A DNA stretch of 64,000 bases, taken from NCBI GenBank assembly GCA_028023455.1, contig JAQFVV010000002.1, positions 31,687,725 through 31,751,724 on the forward strand, in the 5' to 3' direction. This DNA comes from Epiperipatus broadwayi (Eukaryota > Onychophora > Udeonychophora > Euonychophora > Peripatidae). Positions 11,461 to 23,237 of the stretch are shown one piece after another. The position numbers and the translations under genes are program-made. The notes beneath the pieces were generated by a model. That model made no database searches, was not told the DNA's origin, and saw only the letters and a list, made by a program, of their open reading frames with translations. The first letter of the stretch is position 1. Every line of letters starts with the position of its first letter.

Positions 11461-14400
11461 TCTAAAAAAATGTATTGAAACGTATTATTTATAAGTTTAT
11501 CCAAGATTTATTTTTAAATAATAATAAGACAATTATATCTCATGAATCATTTTATAGAATATTATATTCAAAGGAGTAAAATGTTATATACTTTCTGAAG
11601 GTAACATTTTTAAAAAATATTTTCAAGAATTAAAGAAAGAACCCAGGAGAATATGTTACAGAAGCGTTTTGATATTAAAATATCCGGTCTTAGAATTATT
11701 TAAAATGTATTTAGAAAAGATTTGTTTAAAAGTACTTGAAGTTTTTTTTTTTAAAAGAGATTTATAAAAAATACCAAATGAAAGTTTAAATGTATCAAGA
11801 AGGAAACATATATAAAAAATGAACACATAGTTGGATAAAAGATGGATCCATGGAGATACAAATAGTACTTAAAAGTTTATCGAATATTTTTAAAGTTAAA
11901 TTAGATGGATTGATGCATCGGATACACAGAGAATATTGGTAGAGAAGATTAAGAAGCTTCACAGGATTAATTAATTTTATGATTTAATAATTATCATCCT
12001 AAATACTAAAACCAAGGATTATTTTCTATAAATTTTACTAAATGGATTAATAATTAGTTTTATTTTAAACTTTAACATGCTTGGAGGAGAACATTTTTAA
12101 AAACTCTAGAGAAAATAATAAACATTTTGGACTTATCAGGAACTATCGTCAAGAAAATATGTAATTATAGTTTTGATTCCTTTTATTTTGTTAACCTAAT
12201 TTAAATCTAAATTTTTATATAAGATTAGGAAAAACATAAAAACATAAATTTATTAATATTAAAATTTTATAATATAACAATCTAATAATTTAGCTAAAAA
12301 TATTTTAATATAAAGTGTATGGGTGTGAATTTTTTTTTTTATATCTGCAATACTCAAGTGGATAAAGGAAGCCTACTGAACATGATGACTAGATAAAGGT
12401 TATTGGTAATAATAATAACTATTGATAATTTATAATGTATATTTTTTTTTGTTTTCTTTAGATCATCCATAAATTGGAAGAATGAAGTGTAAAAGTTTTT
12501 TACTTATATGTACCGCATTTCATACAACATTTTAAAAAACATTATGAGATAGGATTGATTTGAAAATATGCATACGACGATTTTTTTTTATTAGTAATTT
12601 AATCCAACATAACAAATAATTATGTGATTCTTTTAAAATTTTCATGTTATGGGATATTCAAATATTGTCTAAGTAGATTGTATATGATTAGACATATAGA
12701 ATAATGAAGTAAGCAGACTTTTCTTGTGGAACAGCTAGATTGTTTAACTATTAATGAATTTTATTTATTGTTTTGTAAATGCAGATACTTATTTATCGAT
12801 GTAAGATGTGGAAAATCTTGAGAAATAATGTTGAGATAGTGGCTTGGAAGTACTTAGTGAACAGGAAACCAAGATTATGTTTTTAAGAAATAGGATGTTA
12901 TAAGGAATGGAAATAATATTTAGTCTTTATGTGAATATCAGCATAGTTAACAAAGCCCTATGACTGATACACATTTTATTTGAACAGTGTTTATATTTCT
13001 TTAAATATTTGATGTTCTAATAAAGCTGAAGAAATAGCTTTAACATTGTCCCTGTACTAGAGGATATTAGGCAGGTAAATGTCGTGCCTCTTCGCACTGT
13101 GCCATGATTTTGAGATATGTTAAGAGTAATACTCTAGCTTTCTTCCTTAATCCTATGCATCTGTTTTCGCTATCTTTATTTCATGTAACTGCATCGTTCA
13201 GTAAGATATGTTTAAGAGAAATGATAAATAATTTAGAACTTAGGTTATGCTATCGTTTTGTATAAGATTGGTTTATTTTCTTAGAAGGAATAGGACGTTA
13301 TAACTTAAAATTGAAGATCCAAAGCATCCTAAGGAAAGAAAAGAATCATAGAATATATTTTGAATTTTATTTCGGAAATGAAATATAAACTTTTTAAAAT
13401 AAGGTATCTAAACAAAGATATTTTCTTTAAAGTGATAATAATTTTAAATGCTCTAGTATTATTTTTTTAAGAGAAAAATAAGTATTGCATATTTTTAAAA
13501 TACAATAGTACAAAGTAAATTATGTAAACAATATGCATAATATATTTTTTGTTTATTGGTTAACAGAAATATATTGATGATTACACTTATATCATACTAA
13601 AGTAAGGCTTAAAGAAGAATATATTATGATTAGTAAACATTGTGTGATAAATACTAAAATCTAGTACTGAATTTTGGATAATATTTTGTGTAACATCTTT
13701 GACTTTGCAAGATGAAATTTTTTTTAATATTTTGAGAAGTCCATACACATTATAAAATTTTGTTTTCTATAGAATGTTTTCTAAGTATGAATTTTTAAAA
13801 TAAGATAGTTTAATAATATTAAGGATAAAATGCTGTTGCTAATAAAGTAGATAAATATATTTGTAATAAGTTAACCATAATGAGAAACCAAATAGTAACT
13901 TTTTTTTTTTTTAATTTTGTTCTAAATCTAAATAAAGATATAATTGAAATATAAATTATTTTTTTTATAACCCGGTAGATCAAACTGTAAAGTAAAAAAG
14001 TTAAGGATATCCACTGTAAATAGTGTAAATAAATTGTTTATTTATTTGTTGTTAGTAATATACTTTGTTAAATTTTGTTATTTCAGAAAATTTTGTGCCC
14101 GACTTATTTATTTCTCCACATCGCTGCATGAAATCACGATATATGCATAATAATCGAAACAAATATATAATTTTGCACAAAAGATAAATAGAGAATTATT
14201 TTAAGAATTTTAAATATTTTATTGGTATTCATTATAATTAAATAATCATAATCTTACATTATTTTATTGGTCATAAATCAGTTATCACAATATTATGTTA
14301 AATTATATGCTATCAGTTGCCACACATATTTTGTTTGTCAGATTATTAAAATGCTACCACGTATTTATTATATCATTACATGAAGATATAAGATCATATT

Positions 14401-15250
14401 ATATTATTTCATTGTTTTATTATGGTAATAAAATTATAGTAAAAAGAAAAGATATACAGAATTAGTTAAACAATGAAGAATATTATTACTTTTATTTATT
14501 ATTATTAGTTTCAGTGTAGTAGATTATGACATAAAATCCCTTCTCATATTTTACTACCATATTTTTATTAACTTAAAATAAACTTTATGAACCTGAGATT
14601 ATTTTATTGAGCTAGATTATTAAATAGAAGATTAAGATTTAATTATTAGTTTAATCTTAGTGAGTAGAAGTTTTTTTAAAGTCATAAGAATACTATGAGT
14701 TTGTTATTTGAAATAGTAATAAAGGGGGGATAGTGTTCTTATGCCATTGAGGTAGTATCCTGTGGGATATTGGCTCAATGTAATCTATCTTGTCACCTGT
14801 ATTTTCACTTCAAGTCTCATGAAAATATTAAATATTTATTTAATTTATTTTTATAAACTGAACCTTATTCATATTTTACTGAGCTAGAACCCATTTTATT
14901 TCATATCATATATTATCTGGAAGTGAAGATGCACGAGATGAAGGTTAGAATATAAAAGTTTTTTTTTCAAATTTAAGAATATATATATATGTGTGTGTGG
15001 GACTGAGAACATATATATGTACAATATATATTAAGTTATTCTAAAAAAAACACTTGTTTTGCTGTAATATTTAATTATGTAAACCTCCATGTATGCTCTA
15101 AACTGATAAATAGTCAATTAACTTTACTCTGTTTCAAGTTTTTTTTAATCTTTACTACTTAAAATCATTTTGAACTAACATTGTATAAAACTATAAATAC
15201 AATACTAATATTATAATCATTCATTTTAAATATAATAAGTTTTTTTTCTC
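11461..15250. other. AT-rich intergenic DNA, nothing recognised
   Basis: About 3.8 kb with no ORF of length, no repeat unit and no RNA gene. A (GT)n/(AT)n patch lies near 14982-14998. Confidence 0.5.
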
Positions 15251-15253
15251 ATG

Positions 15254-15345
15254 TGTCATAGCATCAGCTGGGAAGTGAACCCATTAACCCAGGACAACTG
15301 CTTGTAAAGCAGCTGTCGCTGACCTCTTGCCCACCAATGCTTGAC
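15254..15345 (-). repeat. tRNA-derived SINE, copy 1
   Basis: On the minus strand a tRNA-like head shows an A-box-like 'GTGGGCAAGAGGTCAGC', an anticodon-arm-like hairpin (GCTGCTTTACAAGCAG), and a T-arm-like 'GGGTTCACTTCCC', followed by 'ACACATGAGAAAAAAA' as an A-rich tail. The copy at 20887-20997 shares the whole layout, which makes this a dispersed Pol III-type SINE rather than a tRNA gene. Confidence 0.6.
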
Positions 15346-15730
15346 TAAATATAATAAGAGTTGTTCCTAAAATTTGTTATCTATAATTTTTGAGATTTAT
15401 TTTACAAGTTTACCATGAGTACACAAAGATATAAACCAGATAATTTAGATAATTATTATATTGGATACTATTTATTTTTCAAAGAATAGCATATTATCAG
15501 TTCAAAATCATTTTATATAAAAAAGATGAAAATAAGCATCGATTTCTTATTTCTAATTGCGCTCTAAAGAATTTGGAAAGAAGTCATTCATTCTTGGTGT
15601 TGTTTCTGTAGTCATCACATATCTCCAACCTAACTAATGAATTTCTTGAATATTCCATACATCATTATCATATTACTATAATTGTCAATATAATTTATTT
15701 GTCCATAAGGTTGTCACAAATACATAAATA
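15346..15730. other. AT-rich DNA, nothing recognised
   Basis: No feature seen. Confidence 0.45.
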
Positions 15731-15892
15731 AATAATCAATCAAAACAAGATTGAAATAAACAACTAATAATAACTATATTTTATATTTATTGAACCGGCT
15801 TTCATTTCCATTGAGACCTTCCCAAGATATTATACTATATTAATATATTAAAATATAGTTGTTTATTTCAATCTTGTTTTGATTGATTATTG
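15731..15892. repeat. Foldback repeat with about 40 bp arms
   Basis: 'AATCAATCAAAACAAGATTG...' at about 15731-15775 returns as its exact complement near 15853-15892. The arms are nearly perfect around a spacer of about 75 bp. No terminal motif identifies a superfamily. Confidence 0.6.
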
Positions 15893-16131
15893 ATTCGTCA
15901 TTATCATAGTCCACATTTTAGTTTCCTTGAAATCAACAGCTTTTCAAGATCAATAAAAAGATATTCACGTGATTTTTCCTTGCTGATATACAATGATGAT
16001 GATGATTTTCATTACTGAATAGCCTGATTAGGAACTGATTTGTTTTCTGCAAAACTCATTGGAGATCTTCCTTTTTTTCTATGATTATACAACTTAAAAT
16101 ATTGCTAGATAAACAATAATAATCTAATTTC

Positions 16132-16407
16132 TCAGTAACGTTCACATTTTATGCCGTTATGACGGCCATTTTTCTTTTTTTTAATATTGAATAATAATGA
16201 TACTAATTCATCCCAATATATGTCTCTTAGCATTTCTGAAGTCATACTATCTATTTTTATAACCTTTCCATTCTTAATGCATCTGATAGTTGGAACTATT
16301 TTTCTATTTGGAGAATGGAAGTTAATGCTGGGTTCTTCATGTGAGTTGTTACCAAGTTTAACATCATCAACAACATTCAAAGTGATTCTTGAAATTAAGT
16401 CTTTCAT
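16132..16407 (-). CDS. Small ORF of unknown nature
   Basis: A 91-codon ATG-to-stop frame on the minus strand in a slightly less AT-biased patch. It is polar and basic at the C-terminus (KKKKNGRHN) and holds the phrase MTSEMLRDIYWDEL. No domain is recognised. It may be a broken transposon ORF. The overlapping plus-strand ORF (16187-16423) is likely its shadow. Confidence 0.2.
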   Translation of the reverse strand: MKDLISRITLNVVDDVKLGNNSHEEPSINFHSPNRKIVPTIRCIKNGKVIKIDSMTSEMLRDIYWDELVSLLFNIKKKKNGRHNGIKCERY

Positions 16408-16423
16408 TTATGCTTCTTACTAA

Positions 16424-17202
16424 ATTCTGACAACTTCTGCCAGAATCAGTCATTGTTATGGAATACAAAGTTTTACTGGTATCACAACTAGTTGCTCTTA
16501 TGTAACTTCTATTTTTATCTTTTTATTATCTGTCAATTCCAAATGAATGGATATTTTTGCTTCTCTAACTTTATTTGACTTAGTCTGAACTGTTTGTTTG
16601 TTTGTTTTTTTTTTTTTGCATCTGTACTATATACTGTATGATAAATTTATTTTTCTATGATCAGATTAATTGAATAATAAATAAATTTTACTTTAGTAGA
16701 GTTTTAAAATGTTTTGAGGGGGGAAAAAGGGAGCAACATTTTCTGGAAAATTTGGTACTATATTTCTTGAAAATATTTTATAATTATAACAATAGGTATG
16801 CTTACTTTCTTCCTCCTCCTTGTACATCTGCCTGCATAATTCATGTGTTTGTATTTAATTTTCAAAATATTAATTTTTATTAGATTTAATATTAATATCT
16901 GAGCTAGGAGTGATATGATAATCTCCAACTTAATAAATGATTAGTAATAATCTTTAAGATATTTATCTTATGATGATGGTATCAAAATTGTGACTGCAGT
17001 AAGTTTGACACTTATAAATCAAATTGTAATTATATAAATACAAATGAGGTTTAAAGTTTATATCTGGGCAAAAAATAATCTCTAGTTTTATAAATAATTA
17101 ATAGTAAAGATCAATGTATTTATCTGAAGTAGATGATTTCATTGTTGTGAGTGTGGAAACTTTAACACTCTTAAACCAAATTGTAATTATATATATATAT
17201 AT
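16424..17202. other. AT-rich DNA, nothing recognised
   Basis: Poly-T and AT runs and no recognisable feature. Confidence 0.45.
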
Positions 17203-19156
17203 TTTAACGATCAGGGGTGAAGGAGACTTAACGTAATCTGCACTACAAGGCGCCACTAGGCATTTGAACCTAGAAAATTTATATAGTAGGCAGGTACGTT
17301 AAGTTTAAAAAAAAATTTTTTTTATTTTATTTTATATATTTGGATTCCGATTGTTTGCCCAAGGTCACTAGCTCATACAGTAGCAGAGATTTTAAACATT
17401 TATAAGTTTCAATAGATTTCTATTCTCAAAATATATATTAAATATTTAGAACAATAAAATAAAAGAAGCCACTGCCAGTAATTAACACACAAATAGATTT
17501 TTATTAACGCACATTTAAAATTGAGGATTAAATTTATTTTTAGATTTTAACATTAATATTTTTTTTTAAATTTAAATTATTATTTTAAATAGATTGCACA
17601 GATGGATATTTAAATTATATTTTACTTTAGCATGTCGAGCATAGATAGTCTACATAGATTTTTTTTTTTTTCACTTAAAAATTTATCAAAACATTCATTC
17701 AATCTCAGACTAAAAGTTCGTAGTCAACCCAATGCCTGCTTCCAGATATATAGTCGCAATCAATGCAATATGAAGATGCTAGCATAAAACCATGCAGACA
17801 GGAATGTGCTTCTGACAGCGTGATATTATTTGAAGGAAATGATCCGTGTCTAGGACAGGAAAGTGCATCTGTCAGACTAAGGAATCATGTATATATATAT
17901 TTTTTTAAAGAGTGCTACTTATGGGGGGAGAGTGGTCTTTCTGCCGACTTATAAATCCCTGTCCATAGAGCTAGAAGGGGTTAATGGTGCAGGAAATACA
18001 TCTGCAACCATTGCAATGGTATGACTGCCTCTTTGGGGTCATGCATTCAGGTGGGAACATTGCCCTGTATGCTAAACACGCTTCACATTACATTAATATA
18101 AACGTCTATATATCTCTCCACTAGCACTGACCCAACTACGAAACAAATAGCCTGAAATTAAAATCCCTTAAATTAAACATAAACGAATTTAAACATAGTT
18201 ATTAATCTTTATCCATGCAGCTATCTACATCCAACTTTAAATTTAATACATTTTAGTTAAAACATAATGGAAATGATTGCTTAAACATCTACATAAAAAA
18301 ATATCAATAATTGAATTTGCATTCTTTAAGTCAGATAAGAGTTCTTATTTTCAGTTATTAATTACTTGCAATTTTAGGAAAGTTCTTATTAGATAGACAC
18401 AATAGTTCATACTTTACGGTTTTAATAGATTGAGAAGTCCATCTTTGTGATCACTTTCATAGATTTTTTCCTTCTTTGAAATGAAACTACGACTTGCCAT
18501 GCATTTGGTCAGGAACTGTCATTCAAAGGCCTCAACTGGTTGTCCGGAAAATTAAATTTATTGCAGACTTCCACATCGTGAAAATCTGCAATATAGCTAG
18601 TTATAACGATCTATTCATAGTCAGCTCTAAGGTAACAATTATAATAATAATTTGGCTTTTATATTTTTATTAGTCTCTTATCATCCAATCTTTGGATTCA
18701 ACCGGCAAGACGTCACTAATCCTCTTGTGTTTCAATTACGGTCCGTGCTGACATTTCTGGTGTTTGCATTGATCATTTAATTTCTTTGTACTCTCTTATC
18801 TGACCGTTTAATTTATTTTAAATGCTTCAAGGGCTAGTTTGCTTTTGAACAATCATTTAATTAATAAGACAATCATTTCCATTTTCTAAGATTATAGAAA
18901 TCAACATTATTTCTATTTTCAAAAATATCAAATCTTTATATCTTTACTTTTTTTTACAAAAAAATTACTTTCAAATATTTTATTTTCCAAAATAGTTTTT
19001 AAAGTTGTCCATCATGCGATCTATATATACATTAAACAGTTTTTAAATTTCAGTTTTTAAGTTAAGTTTTTTTTCTTTTTAATAAATCAATTTTTATTTA
19101 TGATCCTTTTTATTTTAATTTTAAAATAATGTAACGCAATATTATATTCTGTTACA
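17203..19156 (-). mobile_element. Solo LTR, second LTR family (copy S1)
   Basis: A block of about 1.95 kb, read on the minus strand, starts TGTAACAGAATATAAT at 19156 and ends near 17203 in CGTTAAAA. Homologous blocks recur at 41459-43202, 43889-45590, 45872-47998, 48227-49965, 49980-51215, 51811-53931, and at 31846-33303 continued at 41256-41458. About 50 bp inside its 3' end lies a conserved 'GGCGCC(C)TGTAGTGCAG' stretch. The outer 3' end of one copy (51215) is followed directly by a primer-binding-site-like sequence, which identifies these blocks as LTRs. No internal region flanks this copy, so it is a solo LTR. The flanks are (AT)n, so a target duplication cannot be proved. Confidence 0.75.
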
Positions 19157-19222
19157 ATATATATATATATAATCAAAATTACCCCCTGTTACAATATATA
19201 TATATATAATCAAAATTACCCC
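19149..19222. repeat. Tandem duplication of about 37 bp at an LTR/PLE junction
   Basis: A unit starting CTGTTACAATATATAT and running through AATCAAAATTACCCC occurs twice back to back. It spans the LTR end and the start of the neighbouring PLE hairpin. Confidence 0.65.
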
Positions 19223-20050
19223 CAATTCACCACTCAACCAGACTAACCAAGAAAATAAATTCTAAAACACTACCATGGTTTCACCACTACAAGCAGACTT
19301 CTCAAGTGTAAAGAACTACAAAATAACATATTTAAACTAAACATTACCCACAATTCCCTTACTTCCTATCCACCCTTAATATTAAAAGAACTTTTAAATA
19401 AATTAACTGCTTCAGAATCATAAATTTTTAACAATAAAGATTCTTTAATTTTTCTTTTAATTTCATTTCTCTCAAAGAAGACACCCTTAGCTTCATCAAA
19501 ATTTATAGTGTGGCCTGTATCTTTTTCATGAATTTATAAAGCAGAACTAAGATATTTATTTCTAACTCTATTTTTATGTACCTTTATTCTTTCATTTAAA
19601 CTCAAACTACTCTGACCTATATATGCCTTCTTACAAAAACAAGGAATAATATACACTACCCCAGGAATAGTCTTCCTATCAAAAATTTCTTTTGTATTAT
19701 TTAAAATTTTAGTTGTGCCCTTATATATCCATGTAAAAGACATGGGCTACGTCATTGATTTTGATGTGGCTAAAGTTGTCTTCTTTGAAAGAAATGAAAT
19801 AAAAAGAATTAAAGAATCCTTATTGTTAAAAATTTAAGATTTTGAAGTGGTTAACTTATTTAAAAGTTATTTTGATATTAAGGGTGTATGGGAAATAAGT
19901 GGAATTGTGGGTAATTTTTAGTTTAAATATGTTGTTATTTTGTAGTTTTTTCCACATGAGAAGTCTGTTTGTAGCTGTGAAACTATTGGTAGTGTTTTAG
20001 AGTTGATTTTCTTGGCGAGTCTGGGTGAATTGTGAATTTTAGGTAATTTT
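19190..20050. mobile_element. Penelope-like element hairpin (P2)
   Basis: The arms, about 19200-19500 and 19770-20048, are long imperfect inverted repeats. Both contain the end of a PLE coding region (in translation FFERNEIKRK/IKESLLLKI and the block after it) plus a conserved 3' flank. The centre holds the GIY-YIG core on the minus strand. Two 5'-truncated copies joined head to head explain the structure. It shares only the general layout with P1, so it is a different PLE subfamily. Confidence 0.75.
19373..19743 (-). pseudogene. GIY-YIG endonuclease domain of a Penelope-like element
   Basis: On the minus strand: IPGVVYIIPC, then CKKAYIGQSSLSLNERIKVH, matching the PLE GIY-YIG pattern (Y-x-I-x-C, YIG, R, H). 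After an in-frame TAA at 19534-19536 the same frame continues with HEKDTGHTINFDEAKGVFFE and the KRKIKESLLLK tail. That is the usual C-terminal part of the domain, so the stop is a nonsense mutation inside the domain. The reverse transcriptase is missing. It is dead as a protein. Confidence 0.8.
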
Positions 20051-20886
20051 GATTATTTATTGACTAGTTTAGCTTTATGCTTTTAACGTTTATATATATA
20101 CACACACAAACGAGATTAAAAGTTTGATACTTGAGCTAAGACTGATATGATAATCTCTAGCCTAATAAATAATTAATAAAGTAATATGTTACTTATGTAT
20201 CATTACTTCACTCTCTTTGCTGGGCATTTTTTTTTTGGTTAATTATCCATTTCCAGGGGCATCAAATTATTTGCTTTTCTCAAAATTATTTTATCGAATA
20301 TGTGTCACTTGTTAAGCTTAAAAAGTATTAAGAAATCAAATATAAATTTCATGTAAAGTTTAAAAAACAGCAATATTTTTATATAAATGTCATTCACTAC
20401 ATTTAATGAATTATTTTTTTTAAGTATGTTATAATGTACAAACCGTTAACGCATTTCGATCATTCATTCACATTATTGGTTAATTATTTTTCCTAACCTT
20501 TTGCAAAAATGATTAAAATTTGGAAATCTACCAGTGGCAGAAGACACTGTAAAATATTTTCAAAATTATGAAATAATGCCTGTGCAAAAAGTGTGTGCTA
20601 ATGAGCATGATATAAAACTTTTATGTGCGAACAGAGATAATGGCGGTGAAATCTCAAAACATGTTGAAAGCAGTATTATTTCATCATGTTTTTTATTTTG
20701 TTTAAGTTACATTAAATTTTATTTAATTACAATCATTTGGAGTTTTGTATAATTTATTGTGTTTTTATAATCATCGTTAAAAAAAAAGTCAACGAAATAT
20801 TTAATACGATAATTATCTTTAAAAAAATAGCCATATTGTTTAAAACAAAACATCCCTAAAAACGGATAATTAGCAAAAATCGCCCA
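20051..20886. other. AT-rich DNA with one unassigned ORF
   Basis: Holds a 72-codon frame (20534-20752, plus) beginning just after 'CTACCAG', a possible splice acceptor. Its first about 50 residues have ordinary amino-acid use (EDTVKYFQNYEIMP...) and may be a decayed exon or transposon piece. Nothing else is recognised. Confidence 0.25.
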
Positions 20887-20997
20887 GCAAAGAGTCAAGC
20901 GTTGGTGGTCGAGAGGTCAGCACTGCTGCCTTACAAGCAGTCGTCCCGGGTTAGCGGTTTCGCTTCCCGGCCGATGCTATGACACATGAGAAAAAAA
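20887..20997 (+). repeat. tRNA-derived SINE, copy 2
   Basis: Shows an A-box-like GGTGGTCGAGAGGTCAGC, an anticodon-like hairpin around CCTTACAAG, a B-box-like GGTTTCGCTTCCC, and the tail ACACATGAGAAAAAAAAG. It is the same family as 15254-15345 in opposite orientation. The flanks AGAGTCAAGC (about 20889) and AGAGTGAAGC (about 21002) could be an imperfect target duplication. The GC-rich head stands out from its surroundings. Confidence 0.65.
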
Positions 20998-21881
20998 AGA
21001 GAGAGTGAAGCAATGATATATAAGTACCTAAAATATTTATCTAAAATGGATGGTATCAAAGTTATGTCTTCAGAAAGTTTGACACTTCTAAACCAAATTA
21101 TAATAATTTGATATTAGTTAATCAAAAACATGTTCATCATACTATGTTGATGTAATTAGCATTTTATTTTAAAGTATTAAACAAGCTTTTCTTAGTATAT
21201 GTTTTGTATGTATCATTTATATTGAATAATGACACATACTAAATAAATGATGATATGTAAGATATTGTGACCTGGATCGATTGCAGAATGCCATTCCGCA
21301 TAAAATGCATCTTCGGATTTTCTTTCTTTTTTTCAGATGTTTTTATAAGCTTCAAGAATATGTGATAGAGTTCGTATATATATATATATCATATGCACTA
21401 ATCGTGAAAAGAATTGTTAATAATAAAACTGCACTTGTTAATATAATTGAATCTAAATAATATAATTTATTTACAAACCCTTATTTAAATTTTTAAAACA
21501 AATGTTTTGACACAGCTATAAATAAGTAATATCAAATACATTTGTCAAAAAGTGAAATCTGACAAGGTATAAAAAATTAAATTGGTTGTTTGTTGAAAAT
21601 GGCTTAAATATACATCTGTTTATTCATCAATATGATTTTCACCTGTTGAGTAAAAAAGAATAGGCATAATAGATTTGATTTTATTAACTTTATTAGTGTT
21701 TTAAAAATATATATCTTTATTTAGAAATAAATAGTCATTTTTATATAAAACTTTTATTGATAAAAATGTATAACTTATCGGGATTTATTTACATTTTTAT
21801 AATACTTTATTCTCCCCTTACTAAATTCTATACTATAGTTCATGTTTCGTCATTGAGAAAGACCAAAAGCAAAACTACTCT
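20998..21881. other. AT-rich DNA, nothing recognised
   Basis: Contains a short (AT)n run near 21379-21390 and no gene. Confidence 0.45.
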
Positions 21882-22124
21882 GTGAATATGGATAGAGTAG
21901 TCAGGGCTGACTCGAGCTTGGTTGCTGCTTCAAGAAAACTTTTTGGTTTGCCAACCCATCCATATTTTGGTACTTATGTCAGATTGTTAAAATTTGAAAA
22001 TTTTTATCTAAATTTATCCCAAACAAATATCTCTATTGGAAATGAAAATAAAGTCCAAAATTTTTTATTTAGGAAAAAAATACAATATATATTATTTAAG
22101 AATAAAGTAATTAAAGGGATTTGA
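21882..22124 (+). CDS. Small ORF, unidentified
   Basis: An 80-codon frame from ATG. The first about 35 residues (MDRVVRADSSLVAASRKLFG, then LPTHPYFGTY) look protein-like in composition. The rest is low-complexity Asn/Lys/Phe typical of noncoding AT-rich DNA. It could be a first exon or a transposon fragment. No domain is recognised. Confidence 0.2.
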   Translation: MNMDRVVRADSSLVAASRKLFGLPTHPYFGTYVRLLKFENFYLNLSQTNISIGNENKVQNFLFRKKIQYILFKNKVIKGI

Positions 22125-22127
22125 ACT

Positions 22128-22590
22128 CAGACTTTCAAGCTTTCTTCAGCTATCCACTCCATCTCATATAATCAATACACATGCATCACAAACATATAAA
22201 AAAGACAAATGACCTCTAATATATGTATTTCATGCTGAATCAGCACTCATCAGCTGGTCCAGATCATCCCCCACACATATATATATAATCAATGCTCAGT
22301 TTATATTAAGATATCAAATCTTCAAACTTTAATGGACAGATATCAATCTTGTCCACCCTCCAACTCTTCATTCATTGATATCATTCAAAATCTGATGATG
22401 GAATGCTCAAACCTTTGTTGATGCCAATATTATTGTCATACCCAAGTTGACCTTAAGTCACTCTGATCCCTTATATATATGACCTTAATATGTCTATTTA
22501 AATACACAAAAATACATAATGTGTATATTAGAGATTTATCTTTTTCACGTGTGTGGTATGGATAGCTGAAGTATCTTGATTTGGAAGCAT
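22128..22590. repeat. Family B palindromic repeat, copy 1
   Basis: On the minus strand it carries a tRNA T-arm-like end ('AAAGTCTGAGTTCAAATCCC' at 22119-22138) and a hammerhead-like core (22213-22260). A downstream part reads open on plus as LQTLMDRYQS followed by NLMMECSN. A partial inverted arm returns near 22525-22590. Homologous copies lie at 28823-29150 and 53985-54300. Confidence 0.6.
22213..22260 (-). ncRNA. Hammerhead-ribozyme-like motif, family B
   Basis: On the minus strand: CTGATGA (22247-22253), stem II GTGCTG/CAGCAT closed by ATT, GAAA (22228-22231), then TACATATA before the predicted cleavage point. Stem III would be only A-U plus U-A with a 4-nt loop, as in the minimal hammerheads described for PLEs. 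Stem I pairs weakly (G.U, A-U, a mismatch, then a G-C). The core residues are intact in this copy. Self-cleavage is inferred, not shown. Confidence 0.5.
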
Positions 22591-22832
22591 GAAGTAGTTG
22601 TTTTCTCCACTCTTTAAGTCCACTATTTCCTTTACAAATTAAGTTACAAGAAATCTTGCTATTTACAGTGAGTTAATATTACGATCTTAATGTTGGAATA
22701 GTTCATAGAATTTCCAACATTAAGATTGTAACATTAGCTCACTGTAAATCGCAAGATTTTGTGTAAGTTAATTTGTAAAGGAAATGGTGGACTTAAACAG
22801 TGGAGAAAAGAATTACTTCATGCTTCAGATTT
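22577..22832. repeat. Foldback repeat with about 120 bp arms
   Basis: 22577-22698 and 22712-22832 are close reverse complements around a 13 bp loop centred on 'TTCATAG'. The stem is long and has few mismatches. It abuts family B copy 1 and may be part of the same composite insertion. No coding content. Confidence 0.7.
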
Positions 22833-22859
22833 GATAAGACAGCCACTCTTATCTTTATA

Positions 22860-23219
22860 AAAAGTTACTATCTTGTGTCGTGGTTTGGAAGATCCCTCTA
22901 TCGGCAAAATATGCTTGATTATTATGAATTTTAAAGTACATTGAATACAGGTTAAAGCCTGATTAAAGTATTTACATATGCTTTCTGTGTGCTCAATAAA
23001 TTAATTACTATATAAAAATTGATGTAAATTATTGTAATATGAGTACATCAAAATTAGGGTTTTGTGGTGGAGAGAGGGGGGGGGGAATAAATAATACAAA
23101 GTTAATTTGCTATATTGTGTGATGAAATGTTTAAATATGATATTTGTATTTTTTGTTTTAACGTTAAAATTAGGTTTTTCTTTTCAAAGGTTTTACTGAT
23201 TAACAACCTTTTTAATGTA
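22860..23219. other. Intron-like DNA upstream of the Ig exon
   Basis: No repeat or ORF. Has an isolated G10 tract at about 23077-23088. It ends in the T-rich tract that leads to the acceptor at 23236-23237. Confidence 0.4.
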
Positions 23220-23237
23220 TGTATGTATATATTTTAG

